Of a DNA stretch of 64,000 bases, positions 25,626 to 35,028 are shown one piece after another. The notes below the pieces were generated by a model. That model saw nothing but the letters and a program-made list of their open reading frames with translations, searched no databases and was not told the DNA's origin. Made by a program: the position numbers and the translations under genes. This stretch comes from CAWFFV01 sp963814985 (GTDB lineage Bacteria > Chloroflexota > Ktedonobacteria > Ktedonobacterales > Ktedonobacteraceae): positions 94,992-158,991 of the forward strand of contig CAWFFV010000031.1 of NCBI GenBank assembly GCA_963814985.1, written 5' to 3'. Positions within the stretch are counted from its first letter, which is position 1. The number at the start of each line of letters is the position of its first letter.

Positions 25626-28220
25626 CTATGCTCGTGTGTCCTTCTGTTTCAGGAAGTATGCAGTAGCAAAGCCCAGAACAACAATCATTACAACTAGAAT
25701 AAACCAGATCAGCAAGAGATGGAGGCTGGCTCCTATTTGATCATTTGCAGGGTTTAGGCTGGAGAACAGGGTACCCTTGTAGGAGAAGCCGTCTCCGCCC
25801 AGTTTGTCGCCATGCAAACCAACACTCGAACCCATGCCCGCCATCGCCCAACGTGCCGCGAAAAAAGCTCCCAGGAATTGTAAAACAGGGTTGGTGAGCG
25901 GGAAAATGATACCTGAGAAGATCACTTGCGGTATCAGGATGATTGGTACCAGACTCATGGCGCGGTCATTGTTGGGTGCAAGCGCCGAGACTGTCAGTCC
26001 TACCATCAAGCCTGCAATAGCCGTAAGGGACATCGTGATGTAAGTTTCCAGGAATGGCGGAAAGAGGATACCTTGCTGGAGGGGAGCCTTCAGGTTTACA
26101 AAAAACACGAGTATTAAGCTTTGGATTAAGCACAAGATACCCAATACCACTATTTTCGAGAACATGTAGGGTACGATACCCAGATTCACGGTACGCTCAC
26201 GCTTATAGATGGGAGCCTCTTTCACGATTTCGCGTGCTCCATTGATACACCCAAACATCACAGCGGCAAAAGCCATGATGAAGAGGATCTTCTGGGCATC
26301 ACCACCCGATCCAGCGGCAATGGTATCTTGCAACAGTTGATTTTTTGATTTACGCTGCTGGGCTGCAAATTGGTCTCCTTGTGGACCGTTAAGCAGGTCA
26401 ACCACACGTTGGCAGTCAATCGAGACAATTGGGCCAGAAGTAGCCAGCGGATTTGCCCGCAAGGGACATGAGGCGATGCTGGTAGGATCAAAGGTGCCAT
26501 GCCCTGCTAGAAAGAACAGGATCAGACCGATGACGGGTGCCTGTAAGAGCAGAATGGACAGGTTGCCGACGTCATTGCGGAGCAATTCCAGGTAGCGTAG
26601 AGAGAGAATGCGGAACTGCTTCCACGGGTTACCGCGCTTGGGTGGCTTGACTTCTACTGTTGGTGCCAGAGTGTTCACCCGACTTGCCGGACCTTGATTC
26701 AGTGGATCTGTTACGTAGCGTGCAAAATCGGGCGATTGCTTAAATTTGGCCTCAGCCTCCGCTGGAATGTCTGGATGATCCTCGGTTGGCTCCAGGGCGC
26801 TATAAATTTCGGCAAAGTCGGTCTTGCCAAAATAGGCTTTGGCATCGTTTGGTGGCCCATAGTAGGCCAGACGTCCTCCTTGACATAAGAAGCAGACGTA
26901 GTCACAGGTGTTGATATTGTTTGTGGCGTGTGTGACCAGTACGATGGTGCGGCCCCCATCAGCAAGTTTGCGCAGGAGTAACATCATCTTGCGGTCCAGG
27001 CCAGGATCAAGACCCGAAGTTGGCTCGTCCAGGAAGAAAACGCTAGGATTTGCCAGCAGTTCCAGTGCGATAGAGACACGTTTACGCTGACCGCCAGAGA
27101 GTTTGCTGACCAGCAACTTGCGTCGGAATTTCATCTCTACATCGTCAAGAACTTCGTCTACGCGCTCTTTGATTTGCTCTTCGGTGAAGTCACTGGGTAA
27201 ACGTAGCTTGGCGGCATAATAGAGGGCGCGTTCAACGGACAGATCACGGTGGATAATATCATCCTGGGGAACGTAGCCCAGTTGAGTACTGAAGGCTGCC
27301 AGATTGTGGTAGTAGTCCTGACCATTGTAGAGTACCATGCCCTGCTTTGCCGGACGTAGTCCGTTGAGAGCATCCAGGAGGGTTGATTTTCCTGCGCCAG
27401 AACCGCCCACCAGGGCAACGAATTTGCGCGGAGGAATAGCAACGGAGATGTCGTTAATCAGGACGGTGTTCTTATTGCCCTCTTTCTTGAGGTGCATGGC
27501 ATCGATTCGGATGCTGCTACTTTCGTCGTGTTGTGTGAGTTGTGTCCCAGTATAGGTAAGCTTAAAAGGACCGATACGAATCTCATCACCAGGTTTGAGT
27601 AATTGCTGGTGTATCCGTTGCCCGTTGATATACACATGGTTGGTGCTTCCCAGGTCAACGATACGATATCCCCCTTGTGTCTGCTCCAGACGAGCATGGC
27701 GCGCGGAGACCTGGGGATGGTCGAGAGCCACCATATTCTCGGCTAAGCGTCCGATGGAGATCTGGGGGGCCGTCAGTGGAATCGGACGGATTTCCGGCAC
27801 AACGTCCTGTACTGCTCCACTGCCATCGTTATAGGTCAGAGTAACCATTGTGCCATGTTCATCGCTGATACGGAAAACATCGCCACGTGTAAGTACCTTG
27901 CGGAATGGTTCATCACCTCGGATAGTGCGGCCCTGATAGGTGAGTCCGTTGAGGGTTTTACCACGTGATGGGTGAGGATGGATGAAGACGAGTTGATTGC
28001 CATCACGTATGATCTGGGCGTGGAAGCCGGAGACAGTTGGGCGATTAATGACAATGTCGTTAGAGGGGTCGCGCCCGATATTGATGATCTGTTTGGTTAA
28101 TGGGTAGGATGGCTGTTCATGGTCGGTGTTGGTGGTGACTACGAGTGTGGGAGTATTTGTACCGCCAGGCCTGTCCTGCCCCACAATTGGTGCACGTTGT
28201 GTGCCGCCAGCATCTAGCAT
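25626..28220 (-). CDS. FHA-FHA-ABC transporter (ABCG-type half-transporter)
   Basis: This 864-aa protein combines two phosphothreonine-binding FHA domains with an ABC exporter. FHA 1 (about 40-110) has NIGRDPSNDIVINRPTVSGFHAQI; FHA 2 (about 150-225) has SIGRLAENMVALDHPQVSARHARL. The ABC domain (about 250-480) has Walker A GGSGAGKSTLLDALNG, signature LSGGQRKRVSIALELL and Walker B VFFLDEPTSGLDPG. The ABC2-type membrane domain (about 560-860) has six helices with a large extracytoplasmic loop. The order ATPase-membrane is the ABCG/White arrangement. FHA domains imply control by a Ser/Thr kinase. An upstream FHA ORF in another frame reads into this gene through a Pro-rich linker, so both may be one gene with a frameshift. 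Confidence 0.93.
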   Translation of the reverse strand: MLDAGGTQRAPIVGQDRPGGTNTPTLVVTTNTDHEQPSYPLTKQIINIGRDPSNDIVINRPTVSGFHAQIIRDGNQLVFIHPHPSRGKTLNGLTYQGRTIRGDEPFRKVLTRGDVFRISDEHGTMVTLTYNDGSGAVQDVVPEIRPIPLTAPQISIGRLAENMVALDHPQVSARHARLEQTQGGYRIVDLGSTNHVYINGQRIHQQLLKPGDEIRIGPFKLTYTGTQLTQHDESSSIRIDAMHLKKEGNKNTVLINDISVAIPPRKFVALVGGSGAGKSTLLDALNGLRPAKQGMVLYNGQDYYHNLAAFSTQLGYVPQDDIIHRDLSVERALYYAAKLRLPSDFTEEQIKERVDEVLDDVEMKFRRKLLVSKLSGGQRKRVSIALELLANPSVFFLDEPTSGLDPGLDRKMMLLLRKLADGGRTIVLVTHATNNINTCDYVCFLCQGGRLAYYGPPNDAKAYFGKTDFAEIYSALEPTEDHPDIPAEAEAKFKQSPDFARYVTDPLNQGPASRVNTLAPTVEVKPPKRGNPWKQFRILSLRYLELLRNDVGNLSILLLQAPVIGLILFFLAGHGTFDPTSIASCPLRANPLATSGPIVSIDCQRVVDLLNGPQGDQFAAQQRKSKNQLLQDTIAAGSGGDAQKILFIMAFAAVMFGCINGAREIVKEAPIYKRERTVNLGIVPYMFSKIVVLGILCLIQSLILVFFVNLKAPLQQGILFPPFLETYITMSLTAIAGLMVGLTVSALAPNNDRAMSLVPIILIPQVIFSGIIFPLTNPVLQFLGAFFAARWAMAGMGSSVGLHGDKLGGDGFSYKGTLFSSLNPANDQIGASLHLLLIWFILVVMIVVLGFATAYFLKQKDTRA

Positions 28221-28225
28221 ATTTG

Positions 28226-28681
28226 CTATAGGTGCAGGTGGCGGAGTGGGCCTCTGTGGATAGAAGGCTGTGGTGGGGTTGAAGGGACGGTTTGAGGTGG
28301 TTGTACACTGCTCTGTGGGGTTGGGAATGGTGGGGTGGGCGACTGCTGTACATTCGCCTGGAAGATAAAGGTTGTCCCCGTTCCCAGGATAATCGTGTCA
28401 CGATCCTTGAGGGAACTTTGCTGTGTGTCTTGTTGATTGACACTGAGTGTGTTTTGTTTCGCCAGTTTCTGAATACTCCAGGCCCCATTGTTCCATGTGA
28501 TCTGTGCATGCTGTCTTGAAACAGATGGGTCTGAAACCACAATGTCATTGCTTGTGTCACGTCCAAGACTGATGCTTGGTTTGGTAATTTGATAGCTACT
28601 GCCAGCCAGTGGGCCTGTCAGGAATTTAAGTGTCCCCAGAGTTGGGGGTCCATTTACCACATCCATGAATATTTGCCGCAT
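28226..28681 (-). CDS. FHA-domain protein, probably the N-terminus of the adjacent FHA-ABC gene
   Basis: The FHA domain is complete: LKFLTGPLAGSSYQITKPSISLGRDTSNDIVVSDPSVSRQHAQI, then TLSVNQQ and LKDRDTIILG. After residue about 105 it becomes Pro/Gln-rich and stops in a segment (SIHRGPLRHLHL) that looks out of frame. The alternative frame there reads YPQRPTPPPAPIANML and enters the ABC gene. From 28681 to the ABC stop the length is 3n+2, so one missing base would fuse the two into a 1018-residue protein with three FHA domains. The start is uncertain: ATG 28681 (MRQIFMDVV) or 28666; neither has a clear ribosome site. Confidence 0.7.
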   Translation of the reverse strand: MRQIFMDVVNGPPTLGTLKFLTGPLAGSSYQITKPSISLGRDTSNDIVVSDPSVSRQHAQITWNNGAWSIQKLAKQNTLSVNQQDTQQSSLKDRDTIILGTGTTFIFQANVQQSPTPPFPTPQSSVQPPQTVPSTPPQPSIHRGPLRHLHL

Positions 28682-29028
28682 ATGGGAGCCGCCAATAGAA
28701 TGGGGCGATAGATACGGCGTCTCCTTTCTGTTATGTCTAATTTTCTCAATTACATAAGTTATAATATTGAGCCACCCACCGTATAGGTAGCACTTCTTCC
28801 TCCAGATACCCGATGCCACCATGGGCCATTATAATGTAATATAACGCTGAATTACAAGAGTTTTTATTGATGGGCTATCCGCCATTTTTTGTGTTGTTTC
28901 GCCTTTGAAAGACGACATACACATGGGGATGCAGTTTTCTCTGATTCTCTCTCGACAGTCAAGAGGGAGACCACCAAACGTCAATACAATGGAAAACCAG
29001 AGAAACATGCTGGATTAACTTTCTTGCC

Positions 29029-30846
29029 TTAATTACCCCGACTGCCTCCGACTTCAACGAGGTCTGCCCGGATGCGTTGAATATCTTGACCAATCGTCTC
29101 TGCTTTAATAATATGGAACCGTCCTATATTGCCTGTATGCTGTACATGTGGGCCACCACAAACCTCTTTCGAGAAATCCCCAATCTTGTAGACTTTGACT
29201 AAATCACCATAACGCTCTCCAAAGAAAGCCAACGCCCCTTGCGAAAGCGCCTGTTGTAAAGACATCACCTCTAAAGTGGTCTGAAGATCACGCTTAATCT
29301 GTTGATTTACGATCTCCTCAACACGACCTATCTCTTCACTTGTAAGCTTTTTCGAAATGTGAAAAATCAAAGCGAAGCCGCTCTTGTGTGATGTTGCTCC
29401 CCATTTGGTGTACGTTTGTCCCTAGCACATCACGCAGTGCCTGATGAAGTAGATGTGTCGCAGTGTGCAGTTTTGTCGTACTTTCGCTGTGATCAACCAG
29501 ACCACCTGCAAACTTTTTCTGATTGGCCTGACGAGAACGCTCCTGATGCCGCTTGAAGAGGATATTGAAGCCATCTAGATCGGCACCCAGGTTCCGTTCC
29601 TGTGCAAGCTCCGCTGTTAAGGTTGGTGGAAAGCCAAAGGTATCAAAGAGTCGAAAGACAGCTTCGCCTGTCAAGACCGTCTCGCCTTGCTGATGTAGTC
29701 GGTCTTCCAATTTCCGGAACTCACCCGCAGTCCTCGTACCAATGTTTGTCTAAACCGTTCTTCTTCGCGCGTCAATTCATTCAGAATGGTTATTTGTCGC
29801 TACTTTCAGCTCTGGATAGATTGGTCCATAACAAGTGATCACTGCTTGAGCTACTTGAGCAATAAAGGCATGTGGTATACCTAATTCATGACCACATACG
29901 TACTGCACGGCGTATTAACCATCGGCAGATATAGCCTTGCTCTACATTATTTGGAACCACGCCATCGGCAAGAATAAACGTTGCAGCCCTCAGGTGATCA
30001 GCGATAATTGAGGTCAACCTATGCTCTTGTTCAGATGAGAAAATCGCTTTGCTTTCTTGACTCTCACAAAGTTCGCTGATACATTGCATAATGGGTGTGA
30101 AAAGATCAGTAGCATAGATATCAGTGGTTCTCTGATGTATACAAAGCGTTCGTTCCAGGCCAAGGCCAACGTCAATATTACGCTGCTTGAGCGACTCGTA
30201 TTTACCCTCTGCCGTCTTGTTGTACTGCATAAAGACGTTATTGCCGATCTCGATATACTTACCACAGCCACAATCCGGGTTGACAACCAGGGCCGTGCAG
30301 TGGTCGGCCTGTATCATAGAAAAGTTCTGAGTCTGGACCACAAGGTCCCGTTTTACCAGAAGGCCCCCACCAGTTATTCTCTCCAGGCAGATAATAAATG
30401 CGCTCCTTTGAAATCCCCAACTCCAACCAGATCTGTACTGCTTCATCGTCGCAAGGAGCAATATTATCACCTGCAAAGACAGTTACAGAGATACGTTCTT
30501 GTTCTAACCCTAATACACCTGTAAACCATTCAAGTGTCCAGCGAATTAATTCCTGTTTCCAGTAATCACCAAGTGACCAGAAACCAAGCATCTCAAAGAA
30601 GGTGTTATGGCTGATATCACCAACCTCTTCAATGTCATCTGTACGCAGGCACTTTTGCACATTTACCAGGCGACGCCCACCAGGATGGCTCTCACCCAAC
30701 AGATAAGGTACTAGCGGATGCATACCAGCACTAATAAACAGCGCGGTCGGATCGTTTTCTGGTACTAGCAGAGCAGAAGGAATACTAGCGTGTCCACGCT
30801 CCGCAAAGAAGTTTACGAAGGCCTGCCTCAATTCATCTCCGGTCAT
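29029..30846 (-). pseudogene. alaS: short alanyl-tRNA synthetase-like gene, multiply frameshifted
   Basis: The N-terminus is a class II AlaRS catalytic domain (ELRQAFVNFFAERGHASIPSALLVPENDPTALFISAGM, TFFEMLGFWSLGDYWK, WWGPSGKTGPCGPDSE). It continues in other frames with NIDVGLGLERT and LADGVVPNNVEQGYI, then the editing domain with HTATHLLHQALRDVLG and CGGPHVQHTGNIGRF. At least five shifts are needed, near 30300, 29890, 29795, 29735 and 29360. The gene ends after the editing domain; the C-Ala domain of standard 870-aa AlaRS is missing, giving about 600 residues. The frameshift density is far above that of neighbouring genes, so I read it as a decayed second alaS. It lies downstream of a T-box leader; AAAGGA precedes the ATG. 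Confidence 0.85.
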
Positions 30847-30880
30847 GATTTATTCCTTTCTTGCTGGTTAGTACATAAAC

Positions 30881-31110
30881 AAAAAAAACGCCCTTAGATC
30901 AACTCTAAGGACGGGTTGTTATGTCCGTGGTACTAGCCCTTCAATGGAGTCTCAAACTCCCACTCTACATCTGGCTCCATGATATGCACGACACCAGACG
31001 GCCCTGCTAATGGTGGGCTACCAAACGCCTCCAGGGTGGCTAACATATTCCGCGTTGCGCTAAGCTCCCACCGTCCTTAGCTCGCTGATACGCTTAATAT
31101 GTTTCTTCCC
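30881..31110 (-). promoter_or_regulatory. T-box riboswitch leader of the alaS-like gene
   Basis: Read on the minus strand: Stem I is closed by AACATATT (31103-31096) with AATATGTT (31049-31042) and contains a distal GCTAAG/CTTAGC helix whose loop has GGACGGTGGGAG, as in T-box terminal loops. An Ala codon GCG in AACGCGGAA on the 3' side could be the specifier. Near the gene lies the T-box sequence AGGGCTAGTACCACGG (30940-30925), then an intrinsic terminator (CCTTAGA/TCTAAGG plus eight T, 30914-30881). T-boxes read uncharged tRNA to antiterminate aminoacyl-tRNA synthetase genes. The usual TGG of the T-box bulge is replaced by CTAG, so tRNA acceptor pairing may be lost. Confidence 0.75.
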
Positions 31111-31345
31111 CTTCAACAGCACTATCATCTTTTGCTATTAGTGTAGCACAGCGGTCAATAATTTATGCTCACTTACTCAGAAGCAACGCTTTCATCTCTT
31201 TGGCTAAGAGTTGTTCAGAGCGTTAGAAGTTTATCAAGCGATATGTACTTTGACTACATCTTGACTACTCCATGTCGTTTGTTTTGTGCTGTTGTTCAGA
31301 GTACACTCTGTACAGAAAAGCGTGACTACTGCCACCAGGAACAAC

Positions 31346-31678
31346 TCACAAACACAGCGTGGGTGCCATGATGACCTTGATGGGTTCCTCTCCCTCTTGA
31401 GATTGACGTAGCGTGATGTCGGCAGTTATTCTCATGGCGGAGAGGAGTTCTATCAAAGTGTGAAGTGTTGGGTTGCTTTCATTATCGTTGAGCAAACGAG
31501 ATACTGTTTCTCGCTTTCTCCCCATCTGGTTTGCAAGAGCCTCTTTACTGATGTGTTGCGCAACGCGTATTTTCTCAATGGCCTGAAGAAGCTGGAGTTC
31601 AGATGCCATTTCGCGGTATCCTTCAGCAATTTCTGGGTTGAGTAAACGCTTCTGCTTGCGTTGTTCAAATCTGTTCAT
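31346..31678 (-). CDS. XRE/HigA-type antitoxin
   Basis: This 110-aa protein has a central helix-turn-helix (AIEKIRVAQHISKEALANQMGRKRETVSRLLNDNESNPTLHTLIELLSAM), as in antitoxins of the HigA/XRE class. Its ATG overlaps the toxin stop codon (ATGA), which is typical for toxin-first HigBA modules. It should neutralise the toxin and, with it, repress the shared promoter through the palindrome at 32088. Confidence 0.88.
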   Translation of the reverse strand: MNRFEQRKQKRLLNPEIAEGYREMASELQLLQAIEKIRVAQHISKEALANQMGRKRETVSRLLNDNESNPTLHTLIELLSAMRITADITLRQSQEGEEPIKVIMAPTLCL

Positions 31679-32085
31679 GTAACTTCTCCTTCATCAGTTT
31701 CATCTTGCACTGGACTTACCTTGTGCGTTTTTTTATATTCTTGCCAGTAGTCGAAAGCTTTTTTCAAGTCGATTTCTGATGCTGGTTCGCCTGTCTGTTT
31801 GACATATCCATGTAACAGCACAATACGCTCACCATCAAAGCCAAAAAGCTCGCGAGCAAGTAACTTGCTGTGTATTGCGCGAATCTCCCACAACTCTCCA
31901 TACTCCCTGCATTTTTCGATGTATCCGCCTCCAAGTCGGTAGCCATCTTGTTCCAATTGCTCAATGATTGCAATAAGTTTCCCAGAAAGCTTAGGATGGT
32001 TATAGTCTAGTTCATCCTCAAAGATCTCTGCCGGTTGAACTAAGTTATCTCTCTCAAAGTATTCAATTGTCCAAATCATAGACAA
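31675..32085 (-). CDS. RelE/HigB-type toxin (phage Gp49-like family)
   Basis: This 136-aa protein has the Gp49/HigB layout: WTIEYFERDN at the start, LSGKLIAIIEQLEQDGYRLGGGYIEKCREYGELWEIRA, then LARELFGFDGERIVLLHGYVKQTGEPASEIDLKKAFDYW. The segment LLHGYVKQT with downstream basic residues corresponds to the RNase active-site region of ribosome-dependent mRNA interferases. The acidic C-terminal 20 residues are an extension. It is the first gene of a two-gene operon with the XRE antitoxin; the 4-nt overlap implies coupled translation. Confidence 0.88.
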   Translation of the reverse strand: MSMIWTIEYFERDNLVQPAEIFEDELDYNHPKLSGKLIAIIEQLEQDGYRLGGGYIEKCREYGELWEIRAIHSKLLARELFGFDGERIVLLHGYVKQTGEPASEIDLKKAFDYWQEYKKTHKVSPVQDETDEGEVT

Positions 32086-32087
32086 AT

Positions 32088-32105
32088 CGTAACATAAAAG
32101 TTACG
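32088..32105 (-). promoter_or_regulatory. palindromic operator of the toxin-antitoxin operon
   Basis: CGTAAC (32088-32093) and GTTACG (32100-32105) form a perfect 6-bp inverted repeat with a 6-nt spacer, 3 nt upstream of the toxin start. A TTGACC -35-like box lies about 17 nt further upstream on the minus strand, so the palindrome would overlap the -10 region, as expected for autorepression. Confidence 0.65.
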
Positions 32106-32138
32106 TTTGCGCAAGTTTATTGGTCAAGATGTGCCCAC

Positions 32139-33313
32139 TCACCCCTGCGCTTTGTGAATATTCACATTGCCTGAACTGACATCGATAGACAGGACCGCCG
32201 TTGGTGTTGTTGTTGCGGCTGTGGTAGTATCGAGTGGCCCATAATAGTTGACGCCATTGCTACCTCCACCTTGAATAGGGGCGTTGAATTCGCTATGGAT
32301 GTTTCCTACGTTGGTATTTGTGTCCAGGATTACGTTAGTATTACCTGGTAGAGTGACATCTATCATGCCCTGTTCACTCGAAATCATATAGCGAGCGGGA
32401 GTTTGCCCATCAGTTGGTACCACGAGCAGGCCATTAAAGGTGACGTTTCCCTGTCCTGTCTCGATATGTGAACCATCGAGCAGAATGGCATGATTCACGT
32501 TTACATTGCCATTGCTTCCCCTGATGTTGAGTAGTCCGCCGAGTCCATCGAGAGTGATATCTCCTATCGGAGCTTCAATATTGACCAGCATGTTTGGTCC
32601 CGTATTTGGGAGCGCACTGGGGGGGAGCGTAATGGCTATGTCTACAAATCACTGGTGCTACGTAGTAATCCGTTGCTATCAGGATTGGGGAAAGTGACGT
32701 TGACAGTCAAGGCATTAGCTGTGTCTCCCGGTACAGTCACGGTAGAGGGAGTGGGTGTAATCTGAGGTTTCACACATGCTAAAGGATTTATAACGGTCCC
32801 TGGTGGCTGTGCTTCGACTGCAATGCGCTTAAATTCCTGGTCAGCTTCGCTCTGACTTGTCATATGCACAGTCTTTCAAGTTGTGACGATGGGTGTAGTG
32901 GCCTGGGGGTCTACCTTGATTGTGACATTGCCGATTTTATCACAGACCTGTATCTGTGAGATAGTAGAGAGTGGGATGGTTTGTGTATTATCCTGAGTAA
33001 ACGTTTGTGTGTTGCCCAGCCCAGGGAGACCTCCCATACCTCCTCCCTGTCCGGCACGGAATGCGAGAAAGACAACAATACCAGCGGCAAGAACGGTTGT
33101 AAAAATACCCAATCCACAGCCTGCTAATAGAATAGGCCAGACCCCACGCTTGCGACGAGGATGCTGGCGTACCTGTGGATGGCGTGGGCGCATAGGAGCC
33201 TGTGCAGAGCGTCGTCGGAGGGGTATCTCATGTTCTTGCTCGTCTTCATCATAGGGTTCCCTCTCCCGTGGTTGCCTCTGCTCTCCTTGTGATCTACTTC
33301 TCCCTCTGTCCAT
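32139..33313 (-). pseudogene. membrane-anchored beta-rich protein (DUF4097-like), with stop and frameshift
   Basis: The N-terminus is a highly charged Arg/Glu/Pro-rich cytoplasmic tail, then one membrane helix (WPILLAGCGLGIFTTVLAAGIVVFL) and a Gly-rich stretch. The rest is an exported beta-rich repeat region (GNVTIKV, IGDITLDGLGGLLNIRGSNGNVNV, GNVTFNGLLV, GNVNIHKAQG), as in DUF4097/adhesin-like proteins. Two lesions split it: an in-frame TGA at 32876-32878 and a one-base deletion near 32640. Intact it would be about 390 aa. It overlaps the end of the MFS gene by 20 bp and is the third gene of the lipoprotein-MFS operon. Confidence 0.7.
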
Positions 33314-34993
33314 GCGTCGTATGTGCCTCGCTTTCCATTTCGCAGTCTTCGTATAAATTGGCCTTATGTTCGTCTTTATCAGTACTACGAACGAGAGTAT
33401 CTGTAGGTTTTCTTCCCTCCAGGAAAAGCGCAGGTATGAGCGCTACCACACAGACTATACCTGCTGCCAGAAAGGTTGCAGTATAGACATCGTGGGCTAC
33501 TGAGGTAAGATATTGCCCATAGAGTTCATTATATTTGGCGCTAAAAGCAGAAACGTCTGCTGGTGGCTTGAAGGCGGCGGCAAGTGTCCGAAAACGCCCT
33601 AATCCCCATGAGGTCAGGGCCGCTAAGCCGAGCATCATACCGACCATACGTAGCACCGTCACAACAGAGGAGGACATACCTATCTGGCGATTACTGACGG
33701 CATTCATTGCGGTCGTGCTGATGGGAGCAATTACCAGCCCGAAGCCCAGACCTCCGACGATCGTGCTGAGAGTGATCTGTGTCCAACCGACGTTGAGAGG
33801 CCACAGGTGCATCAACCAGAAACCAAGTGCCGTCGCAAGCAGGCCCAGTAGAGCCGTCCAGCGACATGTAATACGTGCACAGAGCCAGCCCCCGGCCAGT
33901 GCTCCAACGGGAATCATAGCTGTGAGGCGTAACAGAGCCAGGCCGCTATCAATGGCTGATCTGTTTAAGACGGTGGCCATAAAGATAGGGATATCTACCA
34001 TGGCAATAATCAAGGCAGATCCTACCAGAAAGCTTACGATGGATGTGGCGGAGAACATAGAGCGCTTGAAGAGGGAGAGTTCGATAACAGGCCAGTGCTT
34101 GCGTCGCTCGATATAGATTTCCCATGCAATAAATGCACCCAACAGGATAAGCGCTGTAGCAATCAACCACGGGTTATTCTGTATAGGGGCTGTACCGGAA
34201 GTCGTGGTCGTAGGAGAAATTTGTGCTGCCTCCTGTGATAGTCCCAGGCTAAGGCAGATCAGGGAGGTACCCAGGAGCAAGACACCTGGCAGATCAATAC
34301 GTTCTTTGGTATGAGCTATCTCTGGAGAAGCTACTTCAGTACTTGTATTGGTAGAGGGGATGAAACGTATAACCAGGAAGAGAAGAATAGCGACGATGGG
34401 CAGGTTAAGATAAAAGATGGCAGGCCAGCCCAACGACTGTACAATCACCGAACCATAGAGCGGTCCTAACACACCCCCGCCTCAGCGACCATCCCAATCC
34501 AGCCGAGAGCGAGTCCGCGCCGTCCGGCCCCATAAAAATCACCTGCAACGGCCATTGCAACTGGAACAACAGCACCACCGCCTGCTGCCTGTACGAACCG
34601 CGCTGCTACCAGCCAGACCAGCCCTTGCGAACTCACATCAATTCCCAGATTTTGCAGGAAACTGATATCCAGGGTATTGCCCAACCAGGGAGCCAGACCA
34701 CAAAAAAGTGACCCAAGAGCAAAGATACCCAGACAGATCACAAAGATGCGCCTTCGCCCGTACATGTCGGAGACGCGACCCATCAGGGGCATGGCGATCA
34801 CATAGCCCAGCAGGTAGCCACTAATAACCCACGCTGCCCGATCAAGATGGCTCACCGGAATCTGTAAATCAACAATGATTTGTGGCAAGGCTGTAACAAC
34901 GACCGTTTGATCAAGGGCTGTCAGGAATACAGTGGTACATGCTGCCAGCATTGCCAATCGTGCCGCGTTTCGTTCCAGTGCAGGCGGCTGCAT
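33294..34993 (-). pseudogene. DHA2-family MFS transporter, frameshifted at a G run (P55/Rv1410-like context)
   Basis: The N-terminal half has FLTALDQTVVVTALPQI, motif A GRVSDMYGRRRIF and VQAAGGGAVVPVAMAV, and ends MVAEAGVC plus stop. One extra G in a run of five (near 34480) restores AEAGGVLGPLYGSVI, and the frame continues through the remaining helices to 33294. The length 3n+2 fits a one-base loss. Intact, this is a 566-aa, 14-helix proton-coupled exporter with a long central loop. It begins 35 bp after a LppX/LprAFG lipoprotein gene, the arrangement of mycobacterial lprG-Rv1410c, where the pair exports triacylglycerides and glycolipids. Either a homopolymer error or a true mutation explains the break. 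Confidence 0.85.
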
Positions 34994-35028
34994 GGAATAT
35001 CCTTTCTCAGTGGATACAGCAGATAGAT

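Noticed and set aside
30941..31080. Minus-strand 37-47-codon ORF (MLATLEAFGSPP...) inside the T-box leader
   Set aside because: It overlaps Stem I, the specifier region and the T-box motif; it lacks a ribosome site and its stop falls in the T-box, so it is more likely chance coding in structured RNA.
32876..32878. In-frame TGA as a selenocysteine codon in the DUF4097-like gene
   Set aside because: The context (TT-TGA-KT) is in a plain threonine/valine-rich exported region, no redox motif or adjacent SECIS-like hairpin is seen, and the same gene has an additional frameshift.
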